Positions 11,443-20,373 of a stretch of 64,000 nt of DNA are shown one piece after another (position 1 is the first letter of the stretch; each line of letters opens with the position of its first letter). The translations under genes were made by a program, and so were the position numbers. The notes under the pieces are model-generated. The model did not search any database. It worked only from the letters and a program-made list of their open reading frames with translations, and was not told where the DNA came from. Source of the stretch: Pseudomonadota bacterium (GTDB lineage: Bacteria > Pseudomonadota > Gammaproteobacteria > Steroidobacterales > Steroidobacteraceae); NCBI GenBank assembly GCA_025356815.1, contig JANXQL010000026.1, positions 1-64,000 of the forward strand, read 5' to 3'.

Positions 11443-12054
11443 TCAGCGGCGACGCATGAACCGGTACACCAGCAGCCAGTACAACACGCCGAGCACGGCC
11501 ACGCCGCCCGCCAGCCACAGCGTGACGCGGTGCATGTCGCCCGCGACCAGAGCCGCGTCCCGGCCGGCCACGACCCCGACCGCGCACAGCACGGCGGTCC
11601 AGAAGGCGGCACCGATCAGCGTGACCAGGCTGTACCAGCCGAAGTGCATGCGCACGATGCCGGCCGGCACGCCGATCAGGTGGCGTATCACCGGCAGCAG
11701 CCGCGCCGCGAACACGCCATACGGCCCGAAGCTCGCCGACCAGCGCTCGGCGGCGGCTATTTTGTCCGGCGTCACGAACAGGTAACGTCCGAACCTGAGC
11801 ACGAGCGGCCGGCCCAGCAGGCGGGCAAGCCAGTACATCGCGCTGGCCCCGACCCAGGAGCCGATGGCGCCGGCGATGACGATGCCGGTGAGGCTCATTC
11901 GGCCGGTGGTGACCGCCAGGTGCGCGGCCGGCGGGACAACCAGTTCGGACGGCAGCGGCACGATCGAGCTTTCCACGGCCATCAGCAGAGCGACCAGCCA
12001 ATAGCCCCCGGCATCCAGCGCCCCGAGATACCAGTCGATGAACATCTTCAGCAC
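11443..12054 (-). CDS. DedA family membrane protein
   Basis: A 203-residue integral membrane protein with the DedA/SNARE-associated (VTT) signature: VESSIVPLPSELVVPPAAHLAV early, and FGPYGVFAARLLPVIRHLIGVPAGIVRM in the centre, containing the conserved F/Y-G and R-P/R-H residues. DedA proteins are implicated in lipid (undecaprenyl-phosphate or phosphatidylethanolamine) flipping and membrane homeostasis. It converges with hrpB six bases away and overlaps the possible 5' end of the divergent nucleotidase gene. Confidence 0.88.
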   Translation of the reverse strand: MLKMFIDWYLGALDAGGYWLVALLMAVESSIVPLPSELVVPPAAHLAVTTGRMSLTGIVIAGAIGSWVGASAMYWLARLLGRPLVLRFGRYLFVTPDKIAAAERWSASFGPYGVFAARLLPVIRHLIGVPAGIVRMHFGWYSLVTLIGAAFWTAVLCAVGVVAGRDAALVAGDMHRVTLWLAGGVAVLGVLYWLLVYRFMRRR

Positions 12055-13924
12055 ACCAGACCTCCCGCCCTGCGGATCGCAATCGCCCTGGGCGCTGCGC
12101 GCGGGGAAGCATAGCGCGGCCGCCGGGGGACGGCGGCGGCGATTGGCCCTCGGCCTGGCGGCGATGCTGGCCGCGCTCGCCGCCGCCGGCGGCGCGCGCG
12201 CCTACGAGGACGGCGAGGTCCTGCAACGACGGCTCGGCGAGGCGGCGGTCGGCTGGCACGCGGGTGGCGCGGTGGCGGATCCGGTGCACGTGCGCCTGCT
12301 TGGCGTGAACGACCTGCACGGCCAGCTCGAGACCCGCATCCGCGCCGGCAGCACCGACGGCAGCCGTCCGCTGGGCGGCGCGGCGGTGCTGGCAAGCTAC
12401 CTTGACGCCGAGCGCGAGCAGGACCCGCTGCACACTCTGACGCTGATCGCGGGTGACTCGACCGGCGCGAGCAGCCTGCTGTCGGGACTGCTTCACGACG
12501 AGCCGACGCTTGCGATCCTCAATGCCATCGCCGGTCGCGACTGCCCGCCACTGCGGCGCGAGGACGCCGCGGCGGCGCCGGCCGTGACCCGCTGCCGCAC
12601 GATCGCGGCGATCGGCAACCACGAGTTCGACCACGGGCCCGAGGAGCTCGAGCGGCAGCTGTACGGCGGACAACATGCAGACGGCATGGGCCTGGGTCGA
12701 CACTGGGCCGGCAGCCACGTACCGACGCTCGCCAGCAACGTGCTGTGGCGCGACGGCGAGCAGCCGTTCCTGCCGGCGGCCGCCATCGTCGAGATCGACC
12801 GCGTCCGCATCGGCATCATCGGCGCCGTGACCGCGGACACGCCATCGCTGCTGTCGGCCGCGCGCGTGTCCGCGCTGCGCTTCGACGCGGAGGCGCCGCA
12901 CATCAACGCCGCCGTGAAGCAGCTGCGCGCGCTGGGCGCGCACACCATCGTGCTGCTGATCCACGAGGGCCTGCTCGCTCCAATCACGCCGGTTCCTGCG
13001 CCTCTCGCCCCGGGCCAGGCACAGGGGCGACTTGCGCAGGTCCTCGCGGAGCTCGACGGCGGCGTGGACGTGGTCGTCGCGGGCCACACGCACCAGTTGA
13101 ACAACGTGCTGGTGCCCCTGCGCGCGGGACCACCAGCGCTGGTGGTGCAGGCGCGCTCCTATGCGACCGCCTACAGCGTGATCGACATCGACATCGACCG
13201 GCGCACGGGCGCGGTCACCGACAAGTCCGCGCGGATCATGAGCACCTGGGCCGACGAGGGCCCGGGCCGCTCGCCGGATCGCGCCACCGCGCGCATCGTC
13301 GCGACCGCCGCGCGCGCCACGCGTACTGTGCGCGAGCAGCCGTTCGGCGTCGCCGCAAGCGCCATCCGCCGCGGCGCGGCGAGCGATGCCGAGACCGCGC
13401 TCGGCAACCTGGTGGCCGACGCCCACCGCGCCGCGAGCGGTGCACAGATCGCGTTCATGAACGCCGCCGGCATCCGCAACGACCTCGAGGCGGGACCGCT
13501 GACCCATGGCGTGCTGTACGACGCGCTGCCGTTCGGCAACCAACTCATCCGCATGTCGATGACCGGCGCCGAGGTGCTCGCGGTACTGGAGCAGCAGTTC
13601 GAGGCCGGACGTGCGGCGCTGCCGGCATTCCTTCGCGTCTCCGGACTTCGCTACGTCTACGACCTGTCGCGCCCGTCGGGCAGCCGGATCATCGCGGTGG
13701 ACGTGGCCGATGGCAGCGCGCTCGATCCCGCGCGACGCTATACCGTCGTCGCCAACGACTACATCGTCGGTGGCGGCGATCACTACACGAGCTTCGCCGC
13801 CGGCCACGACCCGACCGCGCTGATGACGGATCTCGAGGCGCTGGAGACTTACATCGCTCAGGCGCCGCAGCCGCTGGCGCCGCGCGTGGACGGGCGCGTG
13901 CGCGCGTTTTCGACCTCGCGCTAG
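12038..13924 (+). CDS. Secreted 5'-nucleotidase/UshA-type metallophosphoesterase
   Basis: About 628 residues. Metallophosphatase motifs are LGVNDLHGQLE, GNHEFDHG and VAGHTHQLN; a C-terminal 5'-nucleotidase domain follows (AETALGNLVADA, NAAGIRNDL, YVVG-type GGGDHYTSF near the end). Such proteins hydrolyse nucleotides or cyclic phosphoesters in the periplasm. A hydrophobic export segment preceded by four Arg lies at residues 34-55. The start is uncertain: ATG 12038 overlaps the divergent dedA start and leaves a long leader, while TTG 12142 would remove the Arg residues. I keep 12038 with that caveat. Confidence 0.85.
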   Translation: MNIFSTPDLPPCGSQSPWALRAGKHSAAAGGRRRRLALGLAAMLAALAAAGGARAYEDGEVLQRRLGEAAVGWHAGGAVADPVHVRLLGVNDLHGQLETRIRAGSTDGSRPLGGAAVLASYLDAEREQDPLHTLTLIAGDSTGASSLLSGLLHDEPTLAILNAIAGRDCPPLRREDAAAAPAVTRCRTIAAIGNHEFDHGPEELERQLYGGQHADGMGLGRHWAGSHVPTLASNVLWRDGEQPFLPAAAIVEIDRVRIGIIGAVTADTPSLLSAARVSALRFDAEAPHINAAVKQLRALGAHTIVLLIHEGLLAPITPVPAPLAPGQAQGRLAQVLAELDGGVDVVVAGHTHQLNNVLVPLRAGPPALVVQARSYATAYSVIDIDIDRRTGAVTDKSARIMSTWADEGPGRSPDRATARIVATAARATRTVREQPFGVAASAIRRGAASDAETALGNLVADAHRAASGAQIAFMNAAGIRNDLEAGPLTHGVLYDALPFGNQLIRMSMTGAEVLAVLEQQFEAGRAALPAFLRVSGLRYVYDLSRPSGSRIIAVDVADGSALDPARRYTVVANDYIVGGGDHYTSFAAGHDPTALMTDLEALETYIAQAPQPLAPRVDGRVRAFSTSR

Positions 13925-14049
13925 GAGCCGCCGGCGGCGGCAGCCGCAGTGGCCGGCCCGCCTGCCCGCGGAGCCGGGCAGCCCGCCGTCCGCCGAGGCT
14001 GTTAGGCTGCCGGTTCCGCCCCCGCCGCGGGGCTGCCCCGGATGCCGGC

Positions 14050-14847
14050 ATGACCACACCCGCCCTGCTGCTCGTCGCAGCGCTCACCGTGATCGCCAGC
14101 ATGACCGGGCTGTGGCTGCTCGGCATCCGGCGGCGCAACTTCAGCTACGTCGACATCGGCTGGTCCGCGAACTTCGCGCTGATTGCGCTGCTGTGCATGC
14201 TGTGGGGCGGCGGCGACGCCGGCCGCCGACTGCTGATCGGCGCGATGTACGGTCTGTGGGGCCTGCGCCTGGCCTGGCACCTGGGCCGACGCATCGTCGG
14301 CGAGCCGGAAGAGGGCCGCTACGTGGAGCTGCGCCGCAAGTGGGGCGAGGCCGGCGAGGCGGCGCTGAACAGGCGCATGTACCGCTTCTACCTGCTGCAG
14401 GCAGTGCTGGATGTGGTGCTGTCCCTGCCGCTGTTCGTGGTCGCCCAGAACCCGGCGCCCGGGATCGCGCCGCTGGAATGGACCGCGCTGGGACTTTGGA
14501 TCGTCGCGTTCGTCGGCGAAACGATCGCGGACGCCCAGCTCGCCGCGTTCAAGCACAGCGGCGCGGGACACGCCGCCGTGTGCGATCGCGGCCTGTGGCG
14601 CTACTCGCGCCATCCGAACTACTTCTGCGAGTGGCTGGTCTGGGTCGCCTACGCGCTTGCGGCACTGGCCTCGCCGCCGTGGGGCTGGCTCGGTCTGACG
14701 ATGCCGGCGCTGATGCTGTACTTCCTGCTGCGCGTCACCGGCATCCCCGCCACCGAAGCGCAGGCGCTGCGCTCGAAGGGCGACGCGTACCGCGCCTACC
14801 AGCGCCGAACCAGCGCCTTCATACCGCTGCCGCCGCGCCGCGCCTGA
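14050..14847 (+). CDS. DUF1295 (steroid 5-alpha-reductase-like) membrane protein
   Basis: A 265-residue protein with about six hydrophobic segments. The C-terminal half has the signature CDRGLWRYSRHPNYFCEWLVWVAYAL, typical of DUF1295 and related isoprenylcysteine methyltransferase/5-alpha-reductase folds, then a late TEAQALRSKGDAYRAYQRRTSAFIPLPP. The substrate is unknown; relatives act on lipid double bonds or methylate lipids. The ATG at 14050 begins a normal N-terminal helix. The 125-bp gap before it holds only GC-rich hairpins without T tracts. Confidence 0.85.
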   Translation: MTTPALLLVAALTVIASMTGLWLLGIRRRNFSYVDIGWSANFALIALLCMLWGGGDAGRRLLIGAMYGLWGLRLAWHLGRRIVGEPEEGRYVELRRKWGEAGEAALNRRMYRFYLLQAVLDVVLSLPLFVVAQNPAPGIAPLEWTALGLWIVAFVGETIADAQLAAFKHSGAGHAAVCDRGLWRYSRHPNYFCEWLVWVAYALAALASPPWGWLGLTMPALMLYFLLRVTGIPATEAQALRSKGDAYRAYQRRTSAFIPLPPRRA

Positions 14848-14962
14848 TGGCGCAGAAGCGGCCCTTCCGCGCCGTCCGGGGTGTCGGCTGGCATACCTTG
14901 TGTGGCAGACTCCACGCGCCTCCCCGGCGCCGGAACCGCTTGTATTAGTACCGTCCCACAGC

Positions 14963-16690
14963 ATGCCGCACACCCCCACCGCCTGGAGCACAGCGAGCCG
15001 CGGCGCGCCGTCGCGCTTTGATCTCATTGCTCTGCTGCTGGTGGTCGGGCTGCTGGCATTCTTCGCCGAGGGCAGCCGGGGAGTCCTCGCCCCGCTGACG
15101 ACGCTCGACGTGAGCCCGGTCTCGCTCGACCCCCATCACTTGCCCTTGTACGTCGCGCGCACGACGCTGCGCATGCTCGCGGCGCTCGCCCTGTCGCTGC
15201 TGTTCACGTTCACCTACGCGACCTGGGCTGCCAAGAGTCACCGCGCCGGCCGGATCCTCGTGCCGCTGTTGGACATCCTGCAGTCGGTGCCGATCCTCGG
15301 TTTCATCTCCGTGACGGTGGTGTTCTTCCTGTCGCTGGCGCCGGGCCGGGTGCTCGGTGCGGAGTTCGCCGCGGTGTTCGCAATCTTCACGAGCCAGGCC
15401 TGGAACATGGCCTTCAGCTTCTACCAGAGCCTGCGCACGGTGCCAGTGGAACTGACCGAGGCCGCGCGCAGCTTCCGGCTGTCGGCCTGGGCACGCTTCT
15501 GGCGGCTGGAGGTACCGTTCGGCATGCCGCCGCTGATCTGGAACATGATGATGTCGATGTCCGGTGGCTGGTTCTTCGTAGTGGCCTCGGAGGCGATCAG
15601 CGTCGGCTCCACGACCGTCACGCTCCCGGGCGTGGGTTCCTACATCGCGCTTGCCATCGCCCACAAGAACCTGCATGCCGTCGGCTGGGCGATCGGCGCG
15701 ATGCTTGCGGTGATCCTGTTGTACGACCAGCTGCTGTTCCGACCACTGGTCGCCTGGGCCGATCGCTTCCGCTTCGAGCAGGACCCCGGCGACCTGCCAC
15801 CACGGTCATGGGTGCTGGAGGCGCTGGCCGGATCGCGTCTGGTCGCACGCTTCCTGCGCCAGCTGCGCCACGCCGGCCGCGCGGTCGGTGCTGCGATCCG
15901 CACCACGACGCCGTCCGTCATGCGCCTCGAGACGCCGCAGACCGCGCGCCGCCTGGATCGCATCGCGACCGGCATCGTCGCGACGCTGCTACTGCTGGCC
16001 CTGTGGCAGGCGGTCAAGTTCCTCGCCCCGGAGCTCGGCTGGTCCGACCTCGGCCGCACGGTCGGCCTCGGCGCGATCACGGCACTGCGCGTGTTCCTGC
16101 TGATCGCGCTCGCAAGCGCCGTGTGGGTGCCCATCGGCGTCTATGTCGGGTTGCGTCCCGGCGTCGCCCGCATCGTGCAGCCGGTCGCGCAGTTCATGGC
16201 GGCTTTCCCCGCCAACCTGCTCTTCCCGGTCGCGGTGTTCGGCATCATCACCTGGAAGCTGAACCCGGACGTCTGGCTCAGCCCGCTGATGATCCTCGGA
16301 ACCCAGTGGTACATCCTGTTCAACGTGATCGCGGGCGCGACCTCGATCCCCAGCGAGATGCGCCACGTCGGCAACAACTTCCACGTGACCGGCTGGCTGT
16401 GGTGGAAGCGGATCGCGCTGCCGGCGGTGTTCCCGTTCTATGTCACTGGGGCACTGACCGCATCAGGTGGCTCGTGGAACGCGGCCATCGTCGCCGAGGT
16501 CGCCAGCTGGGGCGACGAACACGTGACCGCGACCGGGCTCGGCGCCTACATCGCCAACGCCACCACCGCTGGCGACTTCCACCGCATCGTGCTGGGCGTC
16601 GTGACGATGAGCCTGTACGTCCTGCTGATCAACCGGCTGCTGTGGCGGCCGCTCTACTACTACGCGGAACGCAAGTTCCGACTGTCGTGA
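14963..16690 (+). CDS. ABC transporter permease with two fused membrane domains (NitT/TauT-like)
   Basis: About 575 residues containing two binding-protein-dependent permease domains in one chain (roughly residues 60-275 and 335-570). The first has the EAA loop as TEAARSFRLSAWARFWRLEVPFGMPPL; the second has an equivalent around FHVTGWLWWKRIALPAVFPFY. Fused permeases of this sort pair with the ATPase type found immediately downstream, four bases away. Uptake of a small anion, sulfonate or similar solute is typical of the superfamily. No substrate-binding protein gene lies nearby. ATG 14963 lacks a clear ribosome site; a GTG at 14900 is the alternative. Confidence 0.85.
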   Translation: MPHTPTAWSTASRGAPSRFDLIALLLVVGLLAFFAEGSRGVLAPLTTLDVSPVSLDPHHLPLYVARTTLRMLAALALSLLFTFTYATWAAKSHRAGRILVPLLDILQSVPILGFISVTVVFFLSLAPGRVLGAEFAAVFAIFTSQAWNMAFSFYQSLRTVPVELTEAARSFRLSAWARFWRLEVPFGMPPLIWNMMMSMSGGWFFVVASEAISVGSTTVTLPGVGSYIALAIAHKNLHAVGWAIGAMLAVILLYDQLLFRPLVAWADRFRFEQDPGDLPPRSWVLEALAGSRLVARFLRQLRHAGRAVGAAIRTTTPSVMRLETPQTARRLDRIATGIVATLLLLALWQAVKFLAPELGWSDLGRTVGLGAITALRVFLLIALASAVWVPIGVYVGLRPGVARIVQPVAQFMAAFPANLLFPVAVFGIITWKLNPDVWLSPLMILGTQWYILFNVIAGATSIPSEMRHVGNNFHVTGWLWWKRIALPAVFPFYVTGALTASGGSWNAAIVAEVASWGDEHVTATGLGAYIANATTAGDFHRIVLGVVTMSLYVLLINRLLWRPLYYYAERKFRLS

Positions 16691-16694
16691 CCTC

Positions 16695-18020
16695 ATGAAC
16701 GCTAACCTCAAGCCCTCCGCTGATGGCGTGCCGCTGCTGGACGTGGTCCACGCACGCAAGTCGTTTCCGCGCGGCGACGGCGCCGAGCTGCTGGTCCTTG
16801 AGGACGTCAGCCTCACCGTGCAGCCCGGCGAGATCGTCGGCCTGCTGGGCCGCTCGGGCTCCGGCAAGTCAACGTTGCTCAGGCTGATCGCCGGGCTGTC
16901 CAAGCCCGCCGGCGGCGAGGTGCGCTACCTCGGCACCCCGGTGCGCGGCCCCGCCGAGGGCATCGCGATGGTGTTCCAGAGCTTCGCGCTGTTCCCGTGG
17001 CTGACCGTCTACGAGAACGTGGCGCTCGGACTCGAGGCGCTGAAGGTGCCGCGCGACGAGATCCGCCGCCGTTCGCTTGCCGCGATCGACCTGATCGGCC
17101 TCGACGGCTTCGAGTCCGCCTATCCGCGCGAGCTGTCCGGCGGCATGCGCCAGCGGGTCGGCTTCGCGAGGGCGCTGGTCGTGCAACCGAACCTGCTGCT
17201 GATGGACGAGCCTTTCTCGGCGCTTGACGTGCTTACCGCCGAGACGCTGCGCACCGACTTCCTCGACCTGTGGTCGGACGGCCGGATGCCGATCAAGGGC
17301 GTGATTCTGGTGACCCACAACATCGAGGAGGCGGTACAGATGTGCGACCGCGTGCTCGTGTTCGCGACGAATCCCGGCCGGATCGTCTCGACGATCGAGG
17401 TGACCCTCCCGCGGCCGCGCAACCGCCTCGACCCCGCCTTCGCAGCGCTGGTCGAGCGAATCTACGTCGAGATGACGGCGAAGCCCGGCCGCGGCGCGGC
17501 GCCGCGGGTCGAGCGCGCGGCCGGGGCCGGCATCGACATGATCCTGGCACGGGTCTCGTCGAACCTGATCTCGGGCCTGATCGAGACGGTTGCGGCGCCG
17601 CCGTTCTCCGGCAAGGCCGACCTGCCGGAAATCGCCTCCGAGCTGCAGCTGGAGATCGACGACCTGTTCCCGGTCGCGGAAACCCTGCAGATGCTGCGCC
17701 TGGCCGACGTCGAGGGTGGCGACCTGCGGCTCACGCCGGAGGCCATCTTGTTCGCAGACTCGACCGTCGACGAGCGCAAGCGGCTGTTCGCGCGGCATCT
17801 GCTGGCCTACGTGCCGCTCGCGGCTCATATCCGCCGGGTGCTGGACGAGCGCGCCAGCCACGCGGCGCCGAAGAGCCGATTCCTCGATGAACTCGAGGAC
17901 CACATGTCGCCGGAGTCCGCCGAGCAGTCGCTGCGCGCGCTGGTGAGCTGGGCGCGCTACGCCGAGATATTCGCCTACGACGACGAGACCGGCTCGTTCA
18001 GCCTCGAGAACCCGACCTGA
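16695..18020 (+). CDS. ABC transporter ATP-binding protein with AAA-associated C-terminal domain
   Basis: A 441-residue protein. The ABC domain has Walker A GRSGSGKST, Q-loop VFQSFALFPW, signature LSGGMRQR and Walker B LLLMDEPFSALD followed by the switch His in VTHNIEEA. After about residue 270 comes an extra domain (MILARVSSNLISGLIE through WARYAEIFAYDD) matching the AAA-associated C-terminal domain of nitrate/sulfonate/bicarbonate-type ATPases. Starting five bases after the permease stop, it clearly forms one transporter with it. The accessory domain probably regulates transport. Confidence 0.9.
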   Translation: MNANLKPSADGVPLLDVVHARKSFPRGDGAELLVLEDVSLTVQPGEIVGLLGRSGSGKSTLLRLIAGLSKPAGGEVRYLGTPVRGPAEGIAMVFQSFALFPWLTVYENVALGLEALKVPRDEIRRRSLAAIDLIGLDGFESAYPRELSGGMRQRVGFARALVVQPNLLLMDEPFSALDVLTAETLRTDFLDLWSDGRMPIKGVILVTHNIEEAVQMCDRVLVFATNPGRIVSTIEVTLPRPRNRLDPAFAALVERIYVEMTAKPGRGAAPRVERAAGAGIDMILARVSSNLISGLIETVAAPPFSGKADLPEIASELQLEIDDLFPVAETLQMLRLADVEGGDLRLTPEAILFADSTVDERKRLFARHLLAYVPLAAHIRRVLDERASHAAPKSRFLDELEDHMSPESAEQSLRALVSWARYAEIFAYDDETGSFSLENPT

Positions 18021-18023
18021 GTC

Positions 18024-19097
18024 TCACCACAGCGTGAGCTGGCCGGCCGTGGACGGCGCGCGGAACTGCGTGCAGTCCAGCGGCGGCCCCTCGCCGGTGG
18101 CGAGCCCGAGGCGCCGCGCGGCTCGCTCAAAGCGCGCCCCGATCAGCGCGGCATACGCGCCCTGGCCGCGCATGCGGCTGTGGAATCGGCTGTCGTCGTC
18201 CTGCCCGCCGCGGCTGGCGCGCAGCAGGCTCATCACATGTGCGGCGGCGAGCGGCCGGTGCGCCTGCAGCCAGTCCCGCATCAACTGCTGCAGCTCCCGC
18301 GGCAGGCGCAGCAGGATCCAGCCGGCGTGGCCCGCCCCCGCTGCTGCTGCCGCCTCCAGGATCGCCTCGAGCTCGTGGTCATTCACGCGCGGGATCACCG
18401 GCGCGACCATCACCGCGGTCGGCACGCCGGCCGCCGTCAGGGTACGGATCGCCCGAAGGCGCGCCTGCGGCGAGGCCGCGCGCGGCTCCAGGGTCCGTTT
18501 CAGGGCCGGATCGAGCGTCGTGATGCTGATCGCCGCGCGGGCGAGCCCGCGTCGCGCCATTGCCGCGAGCAGGTCCGCGTCGCGCTCGATCAGCGCCCCC
18601 TTGGTGAGCACCGTGACCGGGTGACCGGCGTCATGCAGCGTCTGCAGGATCGCCCGCGTGATCCCCGTGTCGCGCTCGACGGGCTGGTAGGGGTCGGTGT
18701 TGGCGCCGAGGTGGATGGGCTCGGGCCGATAGCCGGGCCGGCCTAGCTCCTCGGCCAACAGCCGCGCCGCGTCCGGCTTCATGTAGATCTGCGTCTCGAA
18801 GTCCAGGCCCGGCGACAGGTCCAGCCACGCGTGCGAGGGTCGCGCGAAGCAGTACACGCAACCATGCTCGCAGCCCCGATAGGGGTTGATGGAGCGGTTG
18901 AACGGCACGTCCGGCGAGCGGTTGGTGGCAATGACGCTGCGGCTCGCGTCGACATGCAGGCGGGTCGCCGGGTGGCGCGGGGGCTCCTCGTCGCCGGCGA
19001 CGGCGTCGATGTATTCGGGCGCCGCGTCGAGCCGGTGGGCCCGATAGCGGGAGGCGTGGTTGGAGGTCACGCCACGTCCCTTGGGGGGAAGCTGCAT
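18024..19097 (-). CDS. PA0069-family radical SAM protein (spore photoproduct lyase-like)
   Basis: A 357-residue protein. The radical SAM cluster motif is YRGCEHGCVYCFAR with Cys76, Cys80 and Cys83. The family hallmark MQLPPKGRG opens the protein, which fixes the start at 19097 despite a longer open frame. Relatives include spore photoproduct lyase, and my recollection is that P. aeruginosa PA0069 belongs to the LexA regulon. A near-perfect LexA box (19098-19115) abuts the start codon, so this gene is very likely SOS-induced and DNA-damage related. No ribosome site fits between box and ATG, suggesting leaderless translation or a different start. Confidence 0.88.
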   Translation of the reverse strand: MQLPPKGRGVTSNHASRYRAHRLDAAPEYIDAVAGDEEPPRHPATRLHVDASRSVIATNRSPDVPFNRSINPYRGCEHGCVYCFARPSHAWLDLSPGLDFETQIYMKPDAARLLAEELGRPGYRPEPIHLGANTDPYQPVERDTGITRAILQTLHDAGHPVTVLTKGALIERDADLLAAMARRGLARAAISITTLDPALKRTLEPRAASPQARLRAIRTLTAAGVPTAVMVAPVIPRVNDHELEAILEAAAAAGAGHAGWILLRLPRELQQLMRDWLQAHRPLAAAHVMSLLRASRGGQDDDSRFHSRMRGQGAYAALIGARFERAARRLGLATGEGPPLDCTQFRAPSTAGQLTLW

Positions 19098-19115
19098 ACT
19101 GTATAAATATACAGT
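19098..19115 (-). promoter_or_regulatory. LexA (SOS) box upstream of the radical SAM gene
   Basis: The sequence ACTGTATAAATATACAGT is an 8-bp inverted repeat with a 2-base centre and fits CTGT-N8-ACAG, the gammaproteobacterial LexA consensus, with the usual flanking T at 19097. It touches the ATG of the radical SAM gene. A -10-like TATATT lies inside the box on the minus strand, so LexA would block the promoter directly. Confidence 0.85.
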
Positions 19116-19128
19116 CCCGTCTCGCTGG

Positions 19129-20373
19129 TCAAGTCTCGCGAAAGCGGTCCATGCCGGCCAGTTCCGGGAACCAGCGCGTCCACGCCCAGGCCACCGCCAG
19201 CGTCGCGAGCCCGCCGACCAGCACCGCCGGGGCAAGCCCCCACCAGGCCGCCGTCAGGCCCGACTCGAACTCGCCGAGCTCGTTTGAGGCACCGATGAAC
19301 ATCGAATTGACCGCCCCGACCCGGCCGCGCATCGCGTCCGGGGTTTCCAGCTGCACCAGCAGGTGGCGCACGAACACGCTGACCATGTCCGCGGCGCCGA
19401 GCACCGCGAGCGCCGCCACCGACAGCAGGTAGCTGCGGCTGAGCGCAAACACGACCGTCGCGAGGCCGAAGACGAAGACGCCGCCGAACATCGCCCGGCC
19501 CACGCTGCGGCTGATGGGCCGCAGCGTCAGCCAGGCGCCCATCAGCGCCGCGCCGATGCCCGGCGCAGCGCGCAGCCAGCCGTAGCCGGTGGGACCGGTG
19601 TGCAGCACGTCGGTCGCGAACGCAGGCAGCAGCGCGGTCGCGCCCCCGAACAGCACCGCGAACAGGTCGAGCGAGATCGCGCCGAGGATCCGGTGGCGCT
19701 GCCAGACAAACCGCAGGCCCTCGACAACCGCGTGCCAGGTCGGCCGCTAGGTGGCCGGCACCTGCGGCGGCGCGGCCATGATCCCCGTCGCGACGACCGC
19801 GATGGCGAACAGCGCGGCGACAACCTCGTAGACCACCACCGGGCCGAGGTGGGCGTACAGCGCGCCACCGATCGCGGGACCGGCGATCGCGGTGACCTGC
19901 CACATCGAGGAATTGAGGCCAATCGCGTTGCTGAACAGCCGCTGCGGAACGAGGTTCGGCAGGATCGCCTGGCTCGCGGGCGCCATCAGCGCGCGCGCGA
20001 TGCCAAACGGAACCATCACCGCGAACACCGGCACGGCGCTCGCGAGCCCGCGCGCGGTCAGCATCACCAACGCCACCGAGCACACCAGCTCGAGCACGAA
20101 GCAGCCGAGCACGATCGCCTTGCGGCTCCAGCGGTCGGCCGCGTGTCCGGCCGGCAGCACGAACAGCAGAAACGGCAGGAACTGCGACAGCCCGATCAGG
20201 CCCAGATCGAGCGGTCGATGCGTAAGCTCGTAGACCTGCAGACCCACGGCGACCGTCTGGATCTGCGCCGCAAGTGACGCTGCGGTGCGTGCCAAGAGGT
20301 AGCGCACGAACGGCGTCTCGGCGAGCACCTCGCGCAGCGAACCGCTCTGGACCGGGCCGCTCGTGTCGCTCAC
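19129..20373 (-). pseudogene. MFS transporter interrupted by an in-frame amber codon
   Basis: The reading frame runs from GTG 20373 to a stop at 19129 and would encode about 413 residues of an MFS_3/enterobactin-exporter-like carrier (VRYLLARTAASLAAQIQTVAVGLQVYELT at the start, SLDLFAVLFGGATALLPAF in the middle). A single TAG at 19749-19747 interrupts it after 208 residues. The frame is unchanged on both sides, and the sequence after TAG (RPTWHAVVEGLRFVWQRHRILG) continues the family normally. So this is a point nonsense mutation or sequencing error, not a frameshift. A GTG in frame at 19656 could restart translation of the second half. The start overlaps the upstream hydrolase stop (GTGA). 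Confidence 0.85.

Noticed and set aside
11420-14059. 879-codon open frame on the minus strand
   Set aside because: Antisense to the nucleotidase gene and composed of Arg/Ala/Gly-rich sequence without any family motif.
19129-19656. Second half of the MFS gene as an independent small transporter
   Set aside because: It lacks the first half of the fold and is in the same frame as the upstream half, separated only by one TAG; better explained as a broken gene.
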